Shown here: piece by piece, positions 13,301 through 27,031 of the stretch | Layout of the letters: every line of letters starts with the position of its first letter | Position numbering within the stretch: the first letter of the stretch is position 1 | Assembly (NCBI GenBank): GCA_910591455.2 | Contig: OU342821.1 | Location: 18,303,787-18,367,786 of the forward strand | Direction: 5' to 3' | DNA length: 64,000 nucleotides | Source of the DNA: Pholis gunnellus | Lineage: Eukaryota > Chordata > Actinopteri > Perciformes > Pholidae | Made by a program: the position numbers and the translations under genes | Notes under the pieces: generated by a model | Databases searched by the model: none | Told to the model about the DNA's origin: nothing | Seen by the model: only the letters and a program-made list of their open reading frames with translations

Positions 13301-16300
13301 ATCCGAGCCGTGTCTGACGCCGCCGTCAATCACCGCTCGTGAATTCTGATCAATCTGTCAAACTAGGCGGCGCTGATCAAATATGAATCAAGATAAAAAT
13401 ACATTTACTCCTGTATTGTTGAAACAAACATTGTGCGGTTAAATTGTATTGTGTAGGCACAATTATTATGAAGAACAGTTTAAACAGTTTCTAACTTTAT
13501 ATATATATATATATATCCTAACTTTTTAATACGTATGTCCGAATGTACCGTACATTTCCACTAATACCTTTAAAGAATGAATACACCAGGTAGAGCTTTG
13601 TGTCTGTGACTCAATGGCTTCATGCATTATTGCTCTCTAGGGTTAAGGGGCCGTTTATGTGTGTTACTGCCGCGTACTCTGCACCTACAGAGCCACATGC
13701 ACATTTCGTCCTTACTTGTCCTTTAACTCAAGTTACGTATATTTGTTTGTCAGAAACGGGGGAAAGAATGCAACCACGCTGCCAAAACTTCCCAAGCCCC
13801 CAATTAACCTGCTACTGGAGCAGTTAATGCCGCTTTGCATATTTTGTCAATTCCTCCTCATTTGAGCTTCGGGCTACTTAGAGGATTTCTCAGCATGTCC
13901 TGTTTTCAGCGCAGATCTCATTATCTTTCGAGAACATGCTAGCAGCCCCCTTTATTTTACCGCTCGTTCTTCTTCCTCTTCGAGGAGTCGGACGCCGCTG
14001 CACTGGTGGGACAGTAATCATTGCCGATGAGCTAATTTAATGAATTGGTTTTGTCACATTATCCCAGTGGAACGCGCAGAGCGCCTCCAACACCAGAGCC
14101 AAGCAGTGTTTGAAATGACAGTCAGGTGCTGGGTTGATTATAATCGCCTTCCTTCCGAGGTTCCTCATTAGTGGCTTTAACGCTACACGATGGAACAATG
14201 AAGCTGTGCATCAGGAAGCACGGCAGACGAGGAAAAGGTGCTGAAGTAGTTTTCAACCAGGGGTAGACTTGCCTCCTGTGAAAGACTCTCATAACTTCAA
14301 CTCAGCTGATGTTCCTCAGCAACACAGATTTTCACTTTATTCTGGGAGGAAATGTCTCCCTGCTTTCCTAATTACACACAGTTACACACTTAGACAGCAA
14401 AAATCTCTCTCTCTCTCTCTTACTCTCTCTCTTACTCTCACTCTTATTTTTCCAAGGTGTGGAGAGCAGCAGTGACGTGGCCTTGTACTCGGGCCTTGCT
14501 GCGGGGGTGGTGACAGTGGTGCTGCTGATCATCGCCGTCACTCTCTACCGACGGAGCCAGAGTGAGTACGGCGTCGACGTCATCGACTCCTCCGCCCTCA
14601 CCGGGGGCTTCCAGTCCTTCAGCTTCAAGACCTCTCGTCAAGGTGAGCCACTGAGTGTCTTGCAGATCCAATTTACACCCACACGTTGTGCCTTGCGATG
14701 CTAAATCCTTCGGCGCACATTGCTTCCGACCGTCGGCGGAGGTTTCAGGGTGGCGGGGGGGGAGAGGGGGGGAACGATGGAAAGCCGGCACAAAGTAATG
14801 TTTGGCAGCACACATATCAGTCCGGCTTGCTTGATTTATGGTTGTGTTGTTTAAGCACAATGCTGCAGACAGAATTAAGTAAGTAGGTTTTAATCAAATG
14901 GAGATGTTTTAATTATATCTTTCAACGGTAAAGGTAAATAAGAAAACGTCTAGTTTAAAGGAGCAGTGTGTAGGATTTAAAAAAAAAAACAGTCAATCAG
15001 CCTCGGCATCCAGACAGCTGGCTGTGTTTACCTTTGTGTTTTGGCACAATTATATAAAGCGTATTATACAACGACTTCCAGCCGACGCTTTGAAGCACTG
15101 GTCGTATTCATTCGATCACACAATACAGCAGTGTTCGTTGCAGACACACCTGGTGGAGATCTTTCCTCTTATATTCTGCAAATAAATCCCACTTAATCCT
15201 ACACACCGTCCCTTTAAGGAGTGGACACGTTTGTTTTGAAAGTAACGGCAACTGTTGGTTTCTTTAAAAATGATCAACCGGACTCATTTTACTGTCAGTG
15301 TCAAAAACGTTACTGTGTACTCTTTTTACTTTTACTAAAACAAAACTGGGCTCCAAAGAAAACAAAGCAAAGTGAGTTTGAAATAAAAAAGAGGAAAAGA
15401 GTGAGACTTCCTGTGGGGTAAAGAACTTTCCCATCTTTTCCATCCACCCTCAGTTATTCAAACCACTGCTAACATAATGATGCGATATTTAACGGAGGTT
15501 CCTCAATGCTTCCTGTAATATTCCCCACTGATAATCTGATAGAGGTTGGAACGTATCCTGAGGAGGACATCTTTGATATTTCACTGCATACATTCTGAAT
15601 ATGCAGCGTATTAAGTTGTGTGGATAATTTGCCTGGTGCCATGTTGGCTGATTTGATTTATTCATTAGCATATGCACGCTGTTTGACTCATGCATAATCA
15701 CACTCAGCACACCCCCGTAAATTAGAGAGTCGGGTTGATACGTTTCAATACAAACACTTTACGGCTCGCTTGCATGTTAACACCTGTCACTCCTGCTGCT
15801 GTATGATAGCTGCAGGTATTTAATAAGGCCTGACAGCTGTGGGTGATAACATTGGTTCAGTTATTTTTGCTCAGCAGAAACTCGTGTGTTTTGATTTGCA
15901 TTGAAAAGAAATGTTTTTATTAAATAGCTCAACATACATGAAAGGAGTGTATGTGATTTAGAAGAGCCTCTTCACCATCTAAAGGTAAAGAAAAGGATTC
16001 TTTGCACTTGACTTTGCAATAAGAGGTTGTTAAAGAGCAGTTAAAAACAGGTACTGAAATTGCTCTCCGCCACGTAATTTGCATAAATATAACCCCAGCT
16101 GCGGCGCTACATCCACCTTGACACAAGGGGGTCCATTTGGATTCCCGAAATGACCAAACAGGCTCAAGCACACAAAAAAAGCGGTCCTGCTTCCAATAAA
16201 AATGGCATTTAAAAACTTTAAACTTTAAAACAGTTGGATGATGAAAACAGTCCCCCATTCCTCTTTAAGAGCACGCAGCTCTTTTAGCGGCGCAGCAAAC

Positions 16301-19300
16301 CAAATGAAGGTTGCCACATCTGTCCAGAAACACACATGAAAATCGACCTCTGCATCTAACCCGTTAGTAGCGGAGCACCTCGGGGTTAAACGGGGACTGA
16401 ATCGCCAACCGTCTAGTGAAATGACACCATTCCACGGACCGCCCCCATTTGGATCACATTCGCCATGAACATGCAGCATTAAGTGTCTTTGCATAAGTTA
16501 TTCATTTCTTTATCCATCTACCTTTGTTGTGTATTGACTGTGTTATTAATACGTCAGTCTGGTGATCGAAGTCAAGAATATGAGGATGAGGTTGATTTGA
16601 TCTTCATAGAACAACAAAATGAAAAGTGGCTTTCTGTCTGCAATCATGCTATTCTAATTATTGTGATGATTCAAAGGACCCTGAAAACCCGTTGAAATTC
16701 AAATCAGGTCTGCAGTTTTTCCTGGTATTACAGTGAGTTGGCATTATAATATAAATGAAGTGTCAGTCTCCTCCAAACGCAAGAACTACGCACGAATGCA
16801 GAAGGGAGACCGGGTCTCATTTTTCACAGATGAAAAGAAATATACAGCAAACAGCCACACTTTAACACACGGAGACCAGAAGATACAAGATGTTGTTCTG
16901 CTCCTATTCCACTCAAATACTGTAGATGTGCTCACATATTAATGACATTTCATGTAGTGTAAAATACCGAACATGCATGCAAGCCATACCGTCTTTTGTT
17001 TATTTGCATTAATTTGTATACATGCGTGAATTATGCATACATTTCCTTGTAAGTTGAGATAACTACATCAATTATTAAAATGCTTTAGGGCCCAAAGTGA
17101 CTGGATTTAATTTTTATGTTTGTTTACTTGAGCCTTCTGGAGATTCGTACTGTCTGTGCTGTAGTGCAGTACATTTCTATTTATTTATTTAACCTTTATT
17201 TAACCAGGAGAGTCCCATTGAGATTAAAAATCTCTTTTTCAAGGGAGACCTGGCCAAGACGGGCAGCAGCATCAGAGACACATAGTTACAGACAGAAAAC
17301 ACAGAACAAGACAAGTTAAAAGAAACTAAAAGTTAAGAGAGTAACGAAACCGAAGTTTATTTAAAAAACATTTACATTTTTGGGAACCTGCCTCTATTGC
17401 TTTCAATTTTGATTTAAAAGCAGTAAATGGTATCAGTTCTTTAAGTTTTAAGTCATTTTGCAACATATTCCATTTGCATACATGTCCAATAGCATACAGT
17501 CTTCATCTATGAAGCACAACGTGCATTTATTACTTTATTTCAAACATCAGTATAAATAAAGCAACAAACCTTCCCTGGAAACGTATAGGCACACTTTGGG
17601 CTCTAAACCATTTAAAAATGTAACTCTTCTCTATTATTACTCTGACCTTCTGTGGTGCCATAACTTTAGCAAAATATTAACCAAGAGGTGCGTCATCGGG
17701 GTATTGAGTCAGTTTGTGGCGTTATCGGTTGTTTTTGGCATTATCTCGCATTCAACAAAACTCCAATTAATTATTCACGATTCAAAATTAAAAATGTAAT
17801 TTACTAGTGTTTGATTTCTTTTTATTGTTGTTTCAGCCGGCTCCCGAATGGAGCATTTGTGGCCCCGTGTTTCCAAAAAGCTCCGAAGCGTGGTGTGTTT
17901 TTCGCCCAACAGATTGAGGCATATTTTTACAAGGCTGGCATTATGGGTCGCCACAGCAACAGCTCTCAGCAGGGCATAATAAAGTTCATTTTGATAACAC
18001 AGCAGGAGCCGGGGAACGCTTTAATCTTGGTCCCCGTTCTCCTTGATGGAGGGGGGCAAAAAAAAAAATCAGCCGAACCCCCCCGTCGAATCCAACGCGC
18101 CCTCCCCTCCTCTACGCTGCAGCCTTGCTCCAGTACACACCGCTACAGACGTTAGACACAGATTTTCATTTCTCTGCTCTCTTGCAATCACGTCCTTGAT
18201 CATGAGTCACTCCGACAGCAGCTCGCCCAATTCCCAGCAAAATAAATCGTCAATGAGCGTTGCTTTGCTCATTAAGAGAATCCACGCTGTTTACTTAACC
18301 GTGTATATTCCGTCGTCATTTCATGCTCGCTGAAACAGCTGTCAACAAGTCATTCATTACGGACGTATTTCACCTCACAATAAACAGATTTGTCTTCTCT
18401 ATAATAGCTTGTCTTTGTTTCTTTCTGTGTTTCCTAATTGATCCACAAGGTATACAGTGATTTTATATCAGTACAATGTACATTTTCTTTACTTAAAATT
18501 GAGTTGAACCTTTATTTACTCACGATAAATTGTCCCATTGAGATTCATTTGTTTTCTGTTTTCCAAGGGAGTCCCGGCCAAGACGGCAGCACAAAATGTG
18601 GCGGTTACACTCGTCTCTTCAATGCAACTTTTGTCATCCGATCATTGCCAGGACACATTAATAACTGCCAAGTCCGTAAGCTCCGAGATCGGATCTCGCT
18701 TGCATTGGGGATCCGATCAGCCGGACCACGTGCTGAGGTGTTTTTTATGACTACAAAATATATTCATCCGGCAGGGCGCCACGAGCGGAACAGAGTTCCC
18801 ATCTGGCGCGTCCGATCACAAAAGTCGCATTGAAAAAGACAAGTGTAACCAGGGCCAATGTTTCACACGTTAAAGCACAACGAAGAGACTCAATTCAAAA
18901 ACCAGAGGAAACAGACTTAAAAACAAAACGGAAAACAACATAGAAGTTCCACATAAAAGAGGAAAACAACTTTAAACAGCTAATTGAATCCACCAGTGAA
19001 CCGTTCACGAACAGGGAAAGTACAATCAAGTGTTCGAACAGTCCTTAATCCTGTTTTTAAAATCGTGCGTGCTTATTTAATAATCTACTTTAAAGTGTCT
19101 CCGTGGCTTAAATCAAGATGAGGGTGCAAAAAAAACAGTGCGGGTTCAAGGAATGACCATCATTCGTCCGCATGACGGAAGGTCGCAGTTACTGATAGTT
19201 TCGGGAGTCGGTGGAGAACACAGATAAGGAGGCGGTTTGTGTAATATATTACCTCATAAAGAAAAATGCACCGGTGTTCCATTCTAATGGTTGAACAAGG

Positions 19301-21750
19301 AAGACAAACCAACGTTCTCATATAAACAGCAATGATGTGAGACACTGAATCTAACATTTTCAAGAAAGATGAACATGCATACGTACAAATGGCCACAGCG
19401 TGTGACTGATTCAGTGATGTGGTGCACCGGCTGTAGCATAGCAACACCCTCACATCCGCCTGCACCTCCTGGAGTTGGAAATGTAAAGAAAACTGTGACT
19501 ATTAATATAATAAACTCTGACCATGAATCTGCAATCAAATTCAGTGGTGATATTCCAGATACAACCCAGGTGTTGATATGTGCCAGTTGTCACATTTAAT
19601 TGAGACATTGGCACGATAAAGTGTTTGCCACACCTGTTTCCAAGGTGTTAATGTTACAGCTAAAGTCACAGGTGGATGAAAACGACGTGCCGTGACATGT
19701 TTTAGGTTGAATTGTTGCTGATTGAGGCAAATTTAGTGGATTGCAAACTGCAGCCTCGACGCTATAAGTCGTAAAATCCTTCACACGGCACCTTTTAAAG
19801 ATGTGTAATTATTGACAGTAATATGCGTTTTTCTCTTTTTGTGTGTTTTTCAGCAAACCCCCTGCTTATTAATTCATCCATGCAGCCCGATCTGACAGTG
19901 TCGCGTACCTACACCAGCCCCATGTGTTTTCAGGACTCCATTGACAAGGAGCTGATGGCCGAGCGCTCCCTCCTTGACCCGTTGCCTGATCTCAAAGTCA
20001 AAGGTCAGACAATAGAAGTGTCTTGAAAGCGTGTGGTGGTCAACTACTTTTGGAAAGGCAAGAATTACAGAGCAGTGTAGAGTTCCTGCTGTTGCAGTCA
20101 GGAGGATAATCCATCTTGCTTTGAACCTGCTTCGAGGCAAATCTCTAAGACAGCCGCCACACAAAGAGAAATGGTCATCCCCCTTGAAGGGCATCGCGAA
20201 TTGACCATTCGCTAAGCCGCGTCCTCCGTAGTTACTGTTGCAACGCTTGTCAAGCTTTCCGTTGTTGCGCAGGCACATCGAGTTTACAGTGATAGAGATT
20301 TGCCGCTCTAAACGGGTCCTTGACAGAGACAAAGGTACACAAAAAGCAGCCTTCTCGTCTCCGGCAGCCATCTGTTCGGCTTGCTGAAATATCAACTGTA
20401 AAAAAAAGAAAACGTTTAGAAAAGTCAAAAATTTCAATGCGACAAACTTTAATCGAGTTGAACTTAATTCCTCATGTTTGGGCTTTGAGTTCATCCAGCT
20501 TAGAATTTGTTCTCATGAGTACTCCAGTTAAAGTCGCTCCATTCTCTTAACGTAATGGATGTTTGTGCTGTATGCACTTGGTGTTTTCAGTAAGTTATTG
20601 AATTTCATTTCGTTTGATGTGTTTGCAGGTGATTTGTGAGAATAATCGGCTTTCATACAACTCAAATCAGGAAGTGCACACCGATCTCCATCCCTGTTTT
20701 CATTTTGATCAGAGAGAAGACCGTTTAACTCCTCTGAGTTTGTATTGTATAATTGGTCTAATGTTTATGATCTGAGTTATTTCCTTGTGTCTCTAGGGGT
20801 GGCAGAAAGGGCAGAGTACCACGTCATGTCCCACCCGCAGACATTTCCACGGGGCCTGGCTCCAGACTACAGAGGGGTTGCAGTCGGGACGACGCTGGGC
20901 CGAAGAGGCAACAACCTCTTCACTCCGCAGGTCTCTCTGACTCCCAGCAGGCCTCTCCACAGAGCGACCGCGGTGTTTGGTCACGCGGGAGGCCGACTGG
21001 TGGTACCGAACACAGGTGAGCGACGGGGCAAATCGAATTTGATACGTTCCCCGTGTGCGAACTGAAACTCATTCGACGTAAAACTAGAAATCACGGAGAA
21101 GCTGAAATTACCACATTTTCGAAACTAGAGCAAAGCTGATACAGGGAATGTTATATTAAATTTTCATGCTGTTTGACCTTGTCAGCATTGGCCTACAGCG
21201 AATGTGTGGAAATGTCTTTGATCGACCAAGTAACACGAACATGAATATACTCTTTACTGAAGTAAGAAACCGACCTCTGCGTCCTGACAAACCCTTCAAC
21301 ATGTCTCAGCGTATGGAAGCTTTCTCTCGCCCTAGTAAATCCAAAATTGTTTGGGTTTTAATGGATGAATTAATTTAAAAAGCATTTTCAGCTTTAGCAT
21401 TTTAAAGAACACACTGTACGCTATGAAGATAATGTTAACGAGCGCATGTGATGTCAGCCCGTGATGCTCCATCTACCACATTATTCAGGCAGCTCTTTTT
21501 CGTGGCCTACATTCATCATCCTGTCCCCCGAGGGCCTTTAAACTGCAGTGTAGATTGGCAGTAATTGTTTATCATACAGTACAATATTGTGTACGTGTGT
21601 GTGTGTATCTAAGAAACGGACCGTGTAGGTGTGTGTGTGTGTCTGCGACAAAGAGACTGCTGGCAGCATTGATTCACAAGGCCTTCGGGACTTGCTTCCA
21701 TCACCTCTCTGGCTGTCACCTTTAGTAAAGACGCCCGACAGCCGGGCAGC

Positions 21751-21802
<52 letters not shown>

Positions 21803-24291
21803 TGGCTGTTGGTTGATCAGTTTTTGCATGCCTGCTCTTCTCTGCAGGTATAAGCCTGTTGGTGCCGCACGGGGGGATCGCAGAAGACACTACCTGGGAA
21901 ACGTACATGATCATCAACCAGGAGGACAGCAGGTGAGGGACTCTCACCGAGGCGGCGCAGTCTGCTTCATAGGCCGCTCTCTTTTAATCTTCCAACCCGT
22001 CACGCCGCATCTCTCATCTCTCTTCTCCCACGACACGCCGTCGCCACCTCTCTTTGTCAAACATGCACTACAAACAGACACACACGCACACGCTGATCCT
22101 TTCACACGGAGAATGCGCGGGCCCCGTGTACAGTACACATACAGACATGCACCCGCCCCGGCATGGGGTCCTTGCTCATCTCGCAGTCACTGCAGGGGAG
22201 GACACGACGTGTCGCGAATACATCGGCAGCTGCAAACAGATTGCATCGCTGCCTTAAGCAACTGTCTCGGCAGAGACGGATAACACTCCGTGACTCTGCT
22301 AGCCTGTTTTGTGTTTTTTAAGAGGCACCTGTTACAATATCGCTCCTCCGTCGTGACTGGTTGGAGAGGTGAATATTGCGAACTCTGTAAAGTCATAGTG
22401 ATACTGACAAGGCATTTGGCTGTCGCCTGCCGGCGGCGGGATTCTATTTCTGTAACGTTGACGTCGAGATTTTCCCACAAAGCTATTACTTGAGGAGAAA
22501 AATGGCGTGATAGATAAGAAACGTTTGAAAAGGGGGTGTAATACCTTTGACTTCAGCGCCTCAAAGGGTATCTGACAACCAGAAGTCAGTTTTTTGGACG
22601 TGTTCTTGATTTATGGCAGACAGTATCAATGTGTCAGCTTGTCTGTGTGAAAAGCCCCGCGAGCGAGATATTGCCTCAACAACACGGCTAACGCCTGTGC
22701 CTCTAAAATAAATTTGATTTCTGCTTCTGAGGGAGAATCAAAAGTGACATTTATTGGCATATGAAATCCGACCGTCAGCTCAGCACACCTCCGCTCACCC
22801 CTTAAGTGCCGAGGGTCATCGAGGTAAAGATACAGATCAGAGGTCACCTCTAGGTTGTGGCTCGGAGCCCGGTTAGCGGGCCGGTTATACACTCCCCTGC
22901 CTCCGAGTCTCCCCCGATTCAGCCAAGCTGCTGCCCTCCAGCCTGCTGCTCTGCTCTGATAAGCCTGATGCTGTTTACTTCTCTGGCTGCCGTTTAAGAA
23001 GCCGCGGGATTGCCGTACACCGCTGAGCTGTCACTCAAAGCCTATCTTCTGACAGCCACAGAGTCCGGGGGAGAAATTGGATCCTTTCTTCCCATTCAAA
23101 CTCGGCCATCTACATAAGACGACGCTTTCCTCGCGCAAAGAATTGGAATCGATCAGCTCTGGCTCGGATTCAGGTGTTTGCGAGAGCTCTCGTCCGTCCG
23201 TCCGTCCGTCCTCTGGGCTTTTTACGAGGTTGTTCTGTGGGGGATCTTCTCCAGCTCAGCGGCGAGCAGTATCAGCCTCATTTCTTTTTTGAATCATACT
23301 TTGCAGGGAAGCACCAATTACTAGTGCCTCAAACTTTTCTTCCTTTTAATATTTTGGTTGGTGGCTGCTTTTGAAGTCACGCTATATGTACCGTCCTGTT
23401 ACTATCAACTGAGTTGACCAACTTTATTTAGTTTGAATACTTTACAAAGCCTCTTGAAGCCACATACTCCACCTAAAGCTTCTCTATTCGACATTCAGAG
23501 CATGAATATAGCAGCAAACAGCGATTTTCAATCTTTAAGATATAGTGGAATAATGTTTACCTGAGCAGAGAATGAAGACGCTCTCCGTTGTTTACTTTTC
23601 TTTTAGTGCATTTTAAGGGCCTTTTCACACAGAAAGCGTCGACACTGCGCTCTGAAACCCATTATTTCCGATGACTTGTGCGGCACCACAATGGCGTTTT
23701 GTTCTTGTTTTTATTTTGGTGAACTGACCCTTTAAGTATAAATATGAACTTCACTATAAGATTCCAACTTAGTTTGCAATGTTTTCAAACCCTGACTTCA
23801 TACTTCAGTGAAAGCCTGAGAGACCGACTGTCGAACACTAATGAGGCGTTTGTCAAAATGAATGTCACGCTGGATGCTTGTATGTTCTGCACAAATGAGT
23901 CAAGACTTAACTAATAGCCGCGGCCTATTATCTAAACATTAACCGTCATCCTGGAGAGATCCTTCTTTGTTCTCATAACCACAATCAGAGATGCTAAATA
24001 TCCATCTTTAATCTGTGCTCACAGGCAATCTGGCTAATTATCATCGTCTCAGCAGCAGGTAACCTTGGTTTCCTCTGAGCCCGGGGCTGATTAGCACAAA
24101 AGTGCAGCTGCAGGGCCACGGCGCTGTCTGGATGCGTGATATTATTTTTAGACAGCAGATCTTGAACTCTTAATTATTTTGATTTGGTAACATTACAATA
24201 ACAAAGTTTCACACAATTCTCTGCACCACAAACTGTTAACACAGCTGGAGCCAAAAGCAACTCAACAACACTGCGTGGGAGCGTTACCCTG

Positions 24292-24323
<32 letters not shown>

Positions 24324-26715
24324 CATACACACACGCACGCTCGTACAGCAACCCTCACCTTTCAACCTCCGTGTTATTCCTAAAACAGCAGCCATTCATC
24401 TTACAGGTTATTGTTTCAAGGATGGAAACAACTTGAAAATCCTCCAGTAGAAATGGTGTTTTATGAGTTTGAAGATTTAAAAAAATAACTAAAATAAATA
24501 GAATCAAAATGAATATTGGGAAATTAATTGGAATTAGAATGGTATTGAGACACAGCTCTATACTTGGTCATACACAGTGGAACTGTGTTTACGTGTCAAC
24601 ATGAGAAGTGTGACCTATAAAAATGATACTTCTCACTCTGTTGGTGTTTCCTGTGTTCGTGTGCACACTCGTGTGGGTCCACGCACACTTTATACATCCG
24701 TGATGCATCTGTGCCTGCATGTCAGACTGTGTCCCCGCTGCAATGGCGTTAATGACGTTTGAGAAATATCCACGCTGCCCCAGTGACAACAGCAGCAGCA
24801 GCATCGTGTCCCGTATATGTGAGGTGTCCAGCCGGGCCAGCTGCATGACTGATGGTGGTCCCATTGATTGCTCTCAGTCTTCAGGGCTTCCAGCCAAGAT
24901 TGGGCCCCTGGCCAAGAGCAGCTTGGCCCAGCTAATCTGTCACCGGGCCCGGCCAGAGCAGGCTTCATAAGCTCCATCGACCCACAAAGCTCACACGCTG
25001 TGTGCTAAAGCCTGTCCTCCCTAGCCCCACTGTCCATTAGTCTTGGTGCTTTAATCTTCCTCTATCTGTGTGTCTGTGTGTCAGCTAGTCAGGGATTGAT
25101 TCATTATGCGTGTCCAAGGATTTGAGTTGACTTTGTTCATAGGCAAAGGGTCCTGCACCCTGCTAGCTGAATGCTTGTTTAAGCAGTGATTCATTAGCTG
25201 TGATGTTTGTGGTCTTCATTTTCATACTGTCTTGAAACCCTTTTTTGGTGTTTTTAAACCCAGAGAAATATAAATTAGCTTTTTTTTCTCATACATGTTT
25301 GTGGTTTCATGATATTTGTCATTTTAGTTTGAGCCTTCACTTCACCTCTGTGTGTGCAGTACTGTGTCCGAGGACGGGCCGGAGATCTTCTTGAGCCCCG
25401 CGGTCACGTATGGCCCACCGGGCCTCGACCTGTCCTGTCCCGTAGCCATGACCGTGGCCCATTGTGCGGAGGTTGCCGCCGATAATTGGACCATCCGGCT
25501 AAAGAGACAAATGCAGGACAACAAGTGGGAGGTGAGCAATTCTCTATTAAACTTCAGCTGTTGTTATCGGGGCCCCAAGTTCTCTGCTGTAACATCAGTG
25601 CAGAATGTTAACAAGTGTGAACACACAACTTTCACCAGCGGCCAGAATATCAAAAACGATCTGATAAAGCTGCTCCCACTTACTTTGATGGAAATGTTCA
25701 TCCTGTAGTGTAGTCATGCAAGCACGGAGCCGATTTCAGGGTTGCCAGCTCAGATTCATCATTTCTGTGTAAAAATTCAGCCTTTCAAGCTCTACCTCAT
25801 GCTGTCATACATCCAAAAGAAATGTCAGACCAAATGCAAATGGCGGCTGTTAGTCATTGAAACGTTCATTTCTTTTCCCCCCAGTTTAATGATAATGGTG
25901 TTTCAAAGCATTCCTCTTTCACGAGTCTGTGAATTCTGCATTGCAGCTGTTCATAAAATATCACGCAACGGGCACAAATTACATCGCAATAATGTGTGTA
26001 CATACTGCACATTCTGTATATCTGTTTGTCTTTTGTTGTTTATTATAAAGAAAAATAGTAGATAAAGCCACAAGGGCGTATTTATCGTCTCAATTATTCT
26101 TGAAAAACAATTATCATACTCACCGGTACCACCATGACTATGACTGATTTAGATTTGGATTCCTGTGAAAAACAGAAAACACCATCCGCCAAATACATCT
26201 AGCTGCTTTAAAATGATTATTTTCATCCTAATCAAATATAATAAACCATTATGTTTATCAAATGGCAACAAATAACCACTTCCTGGCAACAGTCAGTTGT
26301 AGCCAGAGACGGAATAAACGACTGAAACAGAATCCACTAGAGCGACTCTCTGAAAGACGAAAAGCTTGAGTTAAAATATGCCGCTGTATGGAAAATAAAA
26401 TATATATACATATATATTTAAACTGCTAAAAAGTGCATGAACCGAGTTCAGGCTGACACTTCAGCGTGAGGTCAAAAACAGACAAAAAAACTGGCAAGTG
26501 AGCTTTTTTGAAATATTCAAGAGACCACAGCTCTAAATACAGCATAGTGCTATTTCTGCTGTGATTTCTTTTCTCACGTCACTTTCAGTAAAATAACACC
26601 TCGGAAAAGTCCTTCAAACTCTGTCCTGTCGAGCTGCTGCACAGTCTTGCAGAGACTTGTTCAGGCGTCAATCCAAACACCCTCCGTCCATTTTCTTGTG
26701 CCGCCTCGGTAGAGT

Positions 26716-26752
<37 letters not shown>

Positions 26753-27000
26753 ATGCTCTTTTAATGTTTAACTAACCTCATCAAAAAGCTTCGCGGACCT
26801 CATCGAGGCAGGGTGACCCCCCGAGAGCCGCCGGGTTTGCGTGACCTCGGAGGGCCCGTGGCTCTCGCTCGCCGGCGGGGTCCTTTCACTCCGAGTGACA
26901 TTTACACAGACGTAATTTGCCGGCAGACGTGTTGCACAAAAGGGAAGCTTATCAAAAGAGCCGTCACTGATGTTAGCTATATGCCATCGGAGAGGAGAGA

Positions 27001-27031
<31 letters not shown>

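Larger units (their letters stand above)
14643..19853 (+). other. unc5d intron with several MITEs
   Basis: Holds elements at 14955-15217, 17175-17480, 18506-18600 and 18603-18850. The remaining stretches (15218-17174, 17481-18505, 18851-19853) show no gene. Confidence 0.65.

Noticed and set aside
19874..20494. Minus-strand open frame of 206 codons
   Set aside because: It overlaps the unc5d exon at 19854-20003 in antisense and has no recognisable domain.
24719..24970. Open frame of 83 codons in an unc5d intron
   Set aside because: No splice sites in a suitable phase for unc5d and no known domain.
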